A stretch of 64,000 nucleotides of DNA from Sedimentibacter sp. MB31-C6 (GTDB taxonomy: Bacteria; Bacillota; Clostridia; Tissierellales; Sedimentibacteraceae): assembly GCF_035934735.1 (NCBI RefSeq), contig NZ_CP142396.1, positions 868,001-932,000 on the forward strand, in the 5' to 3' direction. Positions 45,814-53,304 of this stretch are shown here, in pieces. The position numbers and the translations under genes were made by a program. Position 1 is the first letter of the stretch; every line of letters starts with the position of its first letter. The notes beneath the pieces are model-generated. The model saw nothing but the letters and a program-made list of their open reading frames with translations, was not told the DNA's origin and made no database searches.

Positions 45814-46437
45814 TTACTTATAATAAGCTTTTCGTAACTCGTTAAGATAACCGTCAAAATCAGTACGGATTTTTTCAAAGTTAAACTCCACGATATCCAA
45901 ACTTTTAAATTGATCCAATATTTGACTTGCATATCCACCTACAGCCCAAAAAATCAACTGCTTTGCCTTGTTTATGTCCAACTCACTTCGGAAACGCGAC
46001 ACATCTATATCACCATAAAATCGTTCAAGACTATTGTTTTCAACCATTTTACGTCTTTCTTTTAATTCATTTTTTACCGCAACAGAATCCGTAAAAACAG
46101 CCACTCTAATAAAATCAAAAATCCATGGATATTTTTGCATCACTTGAATTTTAAGTAAACATGTCTGCCTCAAACGTTCAAAAATATCCTTTTCATGCAC
46201 ATCGATTTTGTCAAAATACTCACGGTTCAAAATATCCAAACAATAATCATATAGAAAAAGAAAAAAATCTTTTTTATTGTTAACATAGTGAAACATCAAC
46301 GGTTTTGAGATGCCAGATTCTTTTGCAATAACATTCGTCGAAGCATCATCAAAACCTTTATTGGCAAACTCCCTAAACGCCGCATTCATAATTGCATTTC
46401 GTCTTTCTAGCTCTAAATTTAAAAACTTTGAAAACAT
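45814..46437 (-). CDS. TetR/AcrR-family repressor of the exporter operon
   Basis: 207 residues. TetR helix-turn-helix in the first ~60 residues (RRNAIMNAAFREFANKGFDDASTNVIAKESGISKPLMFHYVNNK, in pieces), then a helical ligand domain. First gene of the operon TetR-ATPase-permease. Two palindromic operators overlap its own promoter, so it very likely autoregulates the operon. The inducer is unknown. Confidence 0.9.
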   Translation of the reverse strand: MFSKFLNLELERRNAIMNAAFREFANKGFDDASTNVIAKESGISKPLMFHYVNNKKDFFLFLYDYCLDILNREYFDKIDVHEKDIFERLRQTCLLKIQVMQKYPWIFDFIRVAVFTDSVAVKNELKERRKMVENNSLERFYGDIDVSRFRSELDINKAKQLIFWAVGGYASQILDQFKSLDIVEFNFEKIRTDFDGYLNELRKAYYK

Positions 46438-46474
46438 AGTATCACCTACTTATAGTCGTTTTATTAATATGCAA

Positions 46475-46529
46475 TTTACCTGTTAGGTCAATACAGTTAT
46501 TATAGCACCGTTTACCTAATAGGTCAATA
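46475..46529. promoter_or_regulatory. Two TetR operators
   Basis: Two copies of a 19-bp sequence: TTTACCTGTTAGGTCAATA at 46475-46493 and TTTACCTAATAGGTCAATA at 46511-46529. Each is centred on a palindrome (ACCTATAGGT-like: ACCTA-A-TAGGT is perfect in the second). Centres are 36 bp apart. One overlaps the -35, the other lies just after the -10. Confidence 0.85.
46499..46527 (-). promoter_or_regulatory. Sigma-A promoter of tetR-ABC exporter operon
   Basis: -35 TTGACC (46522-46527), 17-nt spacer, -10 TATAAT (46499-46504), minus strand, embedded between the two operators. Confidence 0.88.
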
Positions 46530-46541
46530 AAAATATAATTG

Positions 46542-46570
46542 TTGACACAAAAAATTTCTTGTGCTATATT
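46542..46570 (+). promoter_or_regulatory. Sigma-A promoter of the riboswitch-cbiK transcript
   Basis: -35 TTGACA (46542-46547), 17-nt spacer, -10 TATATT (46565-46570), just before the cobalamin riboswitch. It is divergent from the tetR promoter, with only 14 bp between the two -35 boxes. Confidence 0.85.
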
Positions 46571-46596
46571 GATATCAATTGAATATTAAAAACATT

Positions 46597-46748
46597 TAAG
46601 GTGCTTTTTAAAAAGATAATAGGGAAACTGGTTAAAATCCAGTGCGAACCCATCACTGTAAGCAGAGACGACGTCTAAATAAGCCACTGAAAGAAATTTT
46701 GGGAAGGCAAGACGAAGAATGAACTGCAAGCCAGGAAACCTGCCTTAA
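46597..46748 (+). ncRNA. Cobalamin (B12) riboswitch
   Basis: Conserved landmarks in order: AAGGTGC, AGGGAA, GGTTAAAATCCAGTGC, the CACTGTAAGC core, GCCACTGAAAG, TTGGGAAGGC, GAATGAACTGCAAGCCAGGA and GACCTGCC-like AAACCTGCC. This B12 box and surrounding helices are characteristic of an AdoCbl-type riboswitch. It is followed by a terminator hairpin, so it probably works by premature termination when cobalamin is plentiful. Confidence 0.95.
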
Positions 46749-46807
46749 ATAAGAAAAATATGTAGGGGATTGTACATGTTTTATTTTTAAAACGTCTTAG
46801 TTTAATG

Positions 46808-46842
46808 GGAGCTAATTAGTTTAATACTAATTAGCTCTTTTA
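46808..46842 (+). terminator. Terminator of the cobalamin riboswitch
   Basis: Stem GAGCTAATTAGT/ACTAATTAGCTC with a 5-nt loop and a TTTTAATTT tail, 60 nt past the riboswitch core and 52 nt before the cbiK start. Confidence 0.85.
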
Positions 46843-46893
46843 ATTTGCTCTCAGGGCAAATATAAAAAATTATAATATACGAGGAGAAGGAAA

Positions 46894-47796
46894 ATGAAAA
46901 AAATTATCGTACTAATTACTACCGTATTAGCGGTACTATCTCTAGGAGGATGTACTCCTAATGAAAATGTAGAATCTAAAAATACTGTCAATGTAGGTGA
47001 TCCAGAAAAAAAGGCCATTCTTGTAGTAAGCTTTGGAACAAGCTATAATGATACACGCAAAAAAACTATTGACGCAATTGAAACTGCAATTTCAGATGCA
47101 TATGATGATTATGAGATACGCCGTGCGTTTACAAGTCAGTTTATTATAGACAAACTTAAGGAACGTGACGAACTTTATATTAATAATGTAGATGAAGCTA
47201 TGAAAGATTTAGTTGCTGACAACATAGGTACACTTGTGGTCCAACCTACACATGTAATGAATGGTTTCGAATATGAAGAAATGATGACAGAAATTAAACC
47301 ATATATTGAAAATTTTGATTCAATTGCATTCAGCGATCCTCTGATTACAAGTATGGAAGATTACATAGCAATAGTAGAAGCGTATAAAACAGAAATCGCA
47401 ACAGATGTACCACAAGACACTGCTTTAGTTCTTATGGGACATGGTACCCACCATTATGCAAATTCAACTTATGCTGCACTTGATTACATATTCAAAGACA
47501 AAGGTATGAGTAACGTATTTGTAGGAACTGTTGAAAGCTATCCTGATGTAGACACTGTAATTGCTCATGTAAAAGAAGCTGGTTATACAAAGGTTATTAT
47601 TGAGCCTCTTATGATTGTCGCAGGAGACCACGCTAATAACGATATGGCTGGAGATGAAGAGGATTCTTGGAAAACAATATTTCAATCAGAAGGATTTGAA
47701 GTTGACTGCGTACTTAAAGGATTAGGCGAATATGAGTCAATTCATAAAATATATGTGGATCATGTTGGTAATGCTATAAAAAATCACACAGAATGA
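46894..47796 (+). CDS. cbiK: Sirohydrochlorin cobaltochelatase CbiK, predicted lipoprotein
   Basis: Inserts cobalt into sirohydrochlorin in anaerobic B12 synthesis. 300 residues. Unusually, it starts with a lipoprotein signal: lipobox LGGC with Cys20, then a short linker before the CbiK fold (about 40-300). Active-site residues are present: His183 in MGHGTHH, His246 in AGDHANNDMAGD, and Glu127-128 in FEYEEM. Extracytoplasmic CbiK proteins are known in Desulfovibrio, where cobalt or haem handling has been proposed. GAGGAGAAGG site before the ATG. No other B12 or cobalt gene follows; the CRISPR array starts 80 nt on. Confidence 0.93.
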   Translation: MKKIIVLITTVLAVLSLGGCTPNENVESKNTVNVGDPEKKAILVVSFGTSYNDTRKKTIDAIETAISDAYDDYEIRRAFTSQFIIDKLKERDELYINNVDEAMKDLVADNIGTLVVQPTHVMNGFEYEEMMTEIKPYIENFDSIAFSDPLITSMEDYIAIVEAYKTEIATDVPQDTALVLMGHGTHHYANSTYAALDYIFKDKGMSNVFVGTVESYPDVDTVIAHVKEAGYTKVIIEPLMIVAGDHANNDMAGDEEDSWKTIFQSEGFEVDCVLKGLGEYESIHKIYVDHVGNAIKNHTE

Positions 47797-47835
47797 TACA
47801 AATTGTAATCCTAAACGATAATTAAAGATGGCTAC

Positions 47836-47868
47836 CGCTATTTTCAAAGTATTTTTTTGAAAATAGCG
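47836..47868. terminator. Hairpin between cbiK and the trailer end of the CRISPR array
   Basis: 13-bp perfect stem CGCTATTTTCAAA/TTTGAAAATAGCG with a 7-nt loop. No T-run follows on either strand. It could end cbiK transcription or fold the 3' end of the pre-crRNA, as the array is read toward it. Confidence 0.45.
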
Positions 47869-47875
47869 ATGAATT

Positions 47876-50800
47876 ATTTCAATACATCTAATGTTAAGGT
47901 TCAGCCGACACATAATGAATTCACCGTCAAATTTTAAATTAATTTCAATACATCTAATGTTAAGGTTCAGCTATTTTGCAAATGCTGTCGCATTTATTTG
48001 TGAAGAATTTCAATACATCTAATGTTAAGGTTCAGCATTAAGCTTTGTATCCATGCTTGCAAAAGTCAAGTTATTTCAATACATCTAATGTTAAGGTTCA
48101 GCCATTTAAAAAAAATAAGCAGGAAACAGAATTATACATTTCAATACATCTAATGTTAAGGTTCAGCGATTATATTCACCCATACTCTCATTAACTTTAG
48201 CTAATTTCAATACATCTAATGTTAAGGTTCAGCTCGTAATTTTTTTAAAAAATATTCTTTCTTTTTATATTTCAATACATCTAATGTTAAGGTTCAGCGA
48301 TAACACTGGCCGTGGAAGTTGAGCTATCTAATAAATTTCAATACATCTAATGTTAAGGTTCAGCAATAAATGCTACGTACGTAGTTAAAACTGTCATCAA
48401 ATTTCAATACATCTAATGTTAAGGTTCAGCTTTAAATGTTATTTTGACATCTTGTAAATTATTACATATTTCAATACATCTAATGTTAAGGTTCAGCTAA
48501 AAGGCATGGAAGCCAGACTTTTGATAATAGGTAATTTCAATACATCTAATGTTAAGGTTCAGCGCGATTCTACTCCGTTTCATATCAGTAATATCGCCAT
48601 TTCAATACATCTAATGTTAAGGTTCAGCATGTCTTTTTATTATGGCACTCCAAACATAAATACATTTCAATACATCTAATGTTAAGGTTCAGCCAAATCC
48701 CCTCTCTCTTCTTGTAAAAAGTTTTCTATTTCAATACATCTAATGTTAAGGTTCAGCAAGATGAATTAAAAAGAATAATAAACTGTTTAGGGCAATTTCA
48801 ATACATCTAATGTTAAGGTTCAGCGATAACGGAATCGATTATGTTGTAACAGATCAGGGATTTCAATACATCTAATGTTAAGGTTCAGCAACTTACTTTG
48901 TTGTAGAAGGTGATGATATTCCTTTCATTTCAATACATCTAATGTTAAGGTTCAGCAGGTAACGCAACACAAAATTTAGGAATGTATAACCCATTTCAAT
49001 ACATCTAATGTTAAGGTTCAGCTTTGAGTATTTTCACCGTCTGCAACAGTTTCAATATTTCAATACATCTAATGTTAAGGTTCAGCTAATTGATGGACAA
49101 ACTTACATAGCGGAAGACACAGATTTCAATACATCTAATGTTAAGGTTCAGCGTACAAGGAAGTGAGTTAGAGGAACTAGGATATTTATTTCAATACATC
49201 TAATGTTAAGGTTCAGCTGGACTGCAGCCAGCAAAAAATAAGGCGGTAGCCGAATTTCAATACATCTAATGTTAAGGTTCAGCTGGACTGCAGCCAGCAA
49301 AAAATAAGGCGGTAGCCGAATTTCAATACATCTAATGTTAAGGTTCAGCTGGGGAGCTGCCGCCTGCGGAAGTTAGTGAAGGCAGATTTCAATACATCTA
49401 ATGTTAAGGTTCAGCAGTATTGATTTGGTTGAATCAGAAGAGGGTGCAAAATTTCAATACATCTAATGTTAAGGTTCAGCACCAGCTTACCGCCGTATGT
49501 GTCAGTTTCTTTCCACATTTCAATACATCTAATGTTAAGGTTCAGCGTATTATAGACAGAGATTATTACTATTCAGACAAATTTCAATACATCTAATGTT
49601 AAGGTTCAGCTAGAATATTTGGAGAATGAAATGGAGGATTCTGAAATTTCAATACATCTAATGTTAAGGTTCAGCTATCTGCCGTTTTCACTATTGTAGC
49701 CTAATCTTGCCAATTTCAATACATCTAATGTTAAGGTTCAGCCCTTGTCGCTTACTTTTCTCCATTATAGCATACCGCATTTCAATACATCTAATGTTAA
49801 GGTTCAGCGTGGTATATCTCTTTTCCCCTGTCTGAGTTGTGTAAATTTCAATACATCTAATGTTAAGGTTCAGCCAAAATATAACAGAGGAAATAAATAT
49901 TGGAATATCGATTTCAATACATCTAATGTTAAGGTTCAGCGCTGATAAGTGAACTAGAACAACTACGATTTGAAATATTTCAATACATCTAATGTTAAGG
50001 TTCAGCTGAAGGCGGTGAAGAAATTAGACAGCCACAGCTTGCATTTCAATACATCTAATGTTAAGGTTCAGCTTGTATTGTATCGGAATAAGCTCCCAAA
50101 GTTCAACAAATTTCAATACATCTAATGTTAAGGTTCAGCGAAACTAATTGATAAATTAATTAAGGATGGAAGGCTATTTCAATACATCTAATGTTAAGGT
50201 TCAGCGAAACTAATTGATAAATTAATTAAGGATGGAAGGCTATTTCAATACATCTAATGTTAAGGTTCAGCTAAAAAGATTACAGCTAACAACTACATAC
50301 AGCTAACATTTCAATACATCTAATGTTAAGGTTCAGCAATAAGGTTTTATAATAGAAAGCGAGGATAAATAAAATTTCAATACATCTAATGTTAAGGTTC
50401 AGCAAACTGGATTGATGTGGGAAAGCCTTGGAATAGATTTCAATACATCTAATGTTAAGGTTCAGCATTATTAAAAAAAGCAAGTGACGGAGAAGTGAAT
50501 GTATTTCAATACATCTAATGTTAAGGTTCAGCGCAGTATTAATTTTAGCAGGCTTATATACTATTGAATTTCAATACATCTAATGTTAAGGTTCAGCCAT
50601 TAGAAAAGGTCATAGAGCAAGATATAATCTAATTTCAATACATCTAATGTTAAGGTTCAGCCAACTCGCACGTGGTATCTACGATCCTTTACAGAAATTT
50701 CAATACATCTAATGTTAAGGTTCAGCAATAGCAGAAACATAGAACATTGCAAATTATATGAATTTCAATACATCTAATGTTAAGGTTCAGCCAATTTTAT

Positions 50801-51314
50801 TGCATACACCGACGTACGCAGAACAATTTCAATACATCTAATGTTAAGGTTCAGCCTAATTGTTTTATACGAAGGTCTAATTCTTTGTTAATTTCAATAC
50901 ATCTAATGTTAAGGTTCAGCACAACTCGCACGTGGTATCTACGATCCTTTACAGAAATTTCAATACATCTAATGTTAAGGTTCAGCTAACTAATTGAGAA
51001 TTTTTCAATGTTGACATTCAAATTTCAATACATCTAATGTTAAGGTTCAGCTTACTGGACCTTTAACATTGACAGGTAATATAATCAATTTCAATACATC
51101 TAATGTTAAGGTTCAGCTTCCGTTGTTCTGGTAGGGCATTAAAAAAAATTTGATTTCAATACATCTAATGTTAAGGTTCAGCCTGTTTTTCAACTGGAAG
51201 TGTAGATAATTCGGCTCCATTTCAATACATCTAATGTTAAGGTTCAGCATTCCTTTTTCTACTCTTTTAAAATATCTTTCATCTATTTCAATACATCTAA
51301 TGTTAAGGTTCAGC
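47876..51314 (-). CRISPR. Type I-B CRISPR array, 53 repeats and 52 spacers
   Basis: The 30-bp repeat (plus strand starts ATTTCAATACATC and ends AAGGTTCAGC) was located 53 times; no variants noticed. Spacers are 33-37 nt (mean about 35.6). In crRNA orientation (minus strand) the repeat ends ATTGAAAT, the 8-nt 5' handle typical of type I-B, so the leader and newest spacers are at the high-coordinate end next to cas2. Numbered from the low end, spacers 21 and 22 are identical, 35 and 36 are identical, and 43 and 47 differ only by one base of length. No degenerate terminal repeat is seen at the trailer. Short reading frames across the array are not genes. Confidence 0.99.
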
Positions 51315-51491
51315 TACATGAAATTAGCGAAATTTAATTACTATTATATATCTAATTCATTTATATTTCAATATTTGTTTATAGTTTTTCCAATGATAAA
51401 ATATTTATATTTGCTTTTAACAAAATAATATGTTAATTGCTTATTTTTCAACTAATTTGTTGTTTTCTTAAGAATAATCGTTGGAAAATAG
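51315..51491 (-). promoter_or_regulatory. CRISPR leader
   Basis: 177 nt, very AT-rich, between the cas2 stop and the first repeat. Contains the array promoter at 51343-51371 and, at 51394-51405 on the plus strand, a 12-nt sequence TGATAAAATATT that also starts the pseudo-spacer in the cas operon leader. A TATTTCAATAT fragment here resembles the repeat end and supplies the -35. Confidence 0.85.
51343..51371 (-). promoter_or_regulatory. Sigma-A promoter driving the CRISPR array
   Basis: -35 TTGAAA (51366-51371), 17-nt spacer, -10 TATAAT (51343-51348). Transcription would begin about 20 nt before the first repeat. Confidence 0.82.
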
Positions 51492-51779
51492 TTAAAGAAA
51501 AATACTTTCACTATTTTTTATTTTTCCAAGTTCCTCTTCAGCAAAGTTTCCTTTTCCAATAAATTTAATTATTGTAAAATAATCTTCATTAGGATTTATT
51601 ATTCCTTTAATTTCGTTTTTTAGTTTTATTAAATTTGATGGAGTTATTTCTCCTCTAAAAATCGAATTTTGGTGATGAGCAAAATACTTTTTACAAATTT
51701 TAAAAATCTTATGTACTCTCTTTTCATTCACATCATACATTACGAATGCATAATTAAAGTTATAACTTTTACTAGACAT
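51492..51779 (-). CDS. cas2: CRISPR adaptation endoribonuclease Cas2
   Basis: 95 residues with the ferredoxin-like Cas2 fold: FVMYDVNEKRVHKIFKICKKY (catalytic-type Asp in the first strand), HHQNSIFRGEITPSNL, then a C-terminal strand. Works with Cas1 in spacer integration. Its ATG overlaps the cas1 stop by one base (TAATG). Last gene of the operon; leader follows. Confidence 0.97.
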   Translation of the reverse strand: MSSKSYNFNYAFVMYDVNEKRVHKIFKICKKYFAHHQNSIFRGEITPSNLIKLKNEIKGIINPNEDYFTIIKFIGKGNFAEEELGKIKNSESIFL

Positions 51780-52780
51780 TACAACAACTCCTTTAAATTA
51801 AAAGGTTCAAAATTTTTATCCTCAACAATATATTTTATTAATTTATAACAATCTAACCTTATTGCTGTTTTGTATGAAATTTTCCTCTTTAATTTTGGAT
51901 GCATAAATGTATCATTTAATCTTTCTTCAAAAGCTTGTACAAAAATATTTCTCCCTTTTTCATTTAGGACACAATAATTTAACTTTTTATCAAAGTGCTC
52001 ATTAGCTTTCAACATCTTTCTGTTTGTTAATTCAAATATAGTTTTAAAAACAATTACTGGCTTAAAACTTTCACTTATATCTAAGGCTAATGAGAACCTT
52101 CCTTCTGATGGGCTATGTAAATAGCTAATAGAAGGGTTTAAATGCGTATTAAATATCTCAGTTATTGTCTTCGTATATATCATAGAATTACCAAAAGATA
52201 TTAATGCATTAATTGGATTATCAGGAGGTCTTCTTACTCTGCTATTCATCCAAAAATCTTCATGTAGAAATAGTTTGAAATAAGAATAAAATTTCTTCCA
52301 TATTTCACCTTCAACAAATAATAGCTCCTCAACTCTTCTCGATTTTTCTATTAGTATTATAGCATCATTTTTTATCCAATCTAAATAATCTTTTAGTTCA
52401 CTTTTACCATGACGATAATAATGATATAAAACCTCATGAATATTCATTGCTATAGACTTAACAAAAGCTTTTGCAACTACTAACCTATTATTATTAAATT
52501 TATCAACTTGCTTAATAAGTAATTTACCACTAATTAAATAATCTTTTGGATAAAAGGTACCCGAATAAAGGTTATAATAATTGAAAAAGTGCACTATAAC
52601 ACCAGCCCTTCCAAGAAAATCTAGTAATTTAGTGTTGATAGATATTTCATTCATACAATATATTTCTCTAACATTTTCTATTGGAATATAATTATTACCT
52701 TTTTCATTTACAAAAGAAAGAGAATTATCCTTACGTTTTAATTCTCCCATAGTAATTAAATACTTTGTATTTCTTGGCAC
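51779..52780 (-). CDS. cas1: CRISPR integrase Cas1 (type I-B)
   Basis: 333 residues. Metal-binding residues in the C-terminal helical domain: Glu near VEGEIWKKFY, His in ISYLHSPSEG, Asp/Glu in LALDISESFKP. N-terminal beta domain has KYLITMGELKRKDNSL. The GTG at 52780 is chosen: AGGAGG stands 6 nt upstream and the frame then begins at the usual Cas1 start. A TTG further up would overlap cas4. Confidence 0.97.
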   Translation of the reverse strand: MPRNTKYLITMGELKRKDNSLSFVNEKGNNYIPIENVREIYCMNEISINTKLLDFLGRAGVIVHFFNYYNLYSGTFYPKDYLISGKLLIKQVDKFNNNRLVVAKAFVKSIAMNIHEVLYHYYRHGKSELKDYLDWIKNDAIILIEKSRRVEELLFVEGEIWKKFYSYFKLFLHEDFWMNSRVRRPPDNPINALISFGNSMIYTKTITEIFNTHLNPSISYLHSPSEGRFSLALDISESFKPVIVFKTIFELTNRKMLKANEHFDKKLNYCVLNEKGRNIFVQAFEERLNDTFMHPKLKRKISYKTAIRLDCYKLIKYIVEDKNFEPFNLKELL

Positions 52781-52791
52781 AATATCCCTCC

Positions 52792-53283
52792 TTATATAAA
52801 GCAATACTCATAATAAGCACATTTCTTGCATTTTTTAGATTTTCCTACATCAGGGGGTTTTTCTTCATTTATTAAAATATTAATATTTTTTATTAAGTCT
52901 TGTAATAATTCTTCATGTTCTTCATTTAATTCTAGTATGATTGTTTTCTTATTTTGTTTATTTTTTTCATCAAATACTAATTTACCTTTTCTATATATTT
53001 TTTTATCCTTCAATACCTTTAGATAATAGAGAAGCTGCCATTTACTAGCTTCTACATCAGCATCAGATTTTTTAAATTCAATAATATATTCCGATGTTAA
53101 TTTATCTATTTTAATATTGTCGATTGAAACTTCGCTTTCTTCACTTTGGTCTTTAATTTCATGTAATATTTTACCGATATATACATCTTCACTATCATTT
53201 TCAAAATTTAATCTATTAGCATGTAAATAACATTGCCTCTTGCAATGAAAATAATAATTTATTAACGTTCCATTCAAATTCAT
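52792..53283 (-). CDS. cas4: Cas4 exonuclease (Fe-S, RecB-like)
   Basis: 163 residues. Cys14, Cys18 near the start (FHCKRQCYL) and Cys152, Cys155, Cys161 near the end for a [4Fe-4S] cluster; RecB nuclease motif EFKKS (69-73) and QLLYYLKVL. Trims and orients pre-spacers with a PAM before integration. Lies 21 nt after cas3. Confidence 0.95.
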   Translation of the reverse strand: MNLNGTLINYYFHCKRQCYLHANRLNFENDSEDVYIGKILHEIKDQSEESEVSIDNIKIDKLTSEYIIEFKKSDADVEASKWQLLYYLKVLKDKKIYRKGKLVFDEKNKQNKKTIILELNEEHEELLQDLIKNINILINEEKPPDVGKSKKCKKCAYYEYCFI

Positions 53284-53304
53284 ATAAACCCCACATTATA
53301 TTTA

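Noticed and set aside
49745-51428. Several short reading frames across the CRISPR array, on both strands
   Set aside because: They consist of translated repeats (NFNTSNVKVQ- or ISIHLMLRFS-like) and have no ribosome sites.
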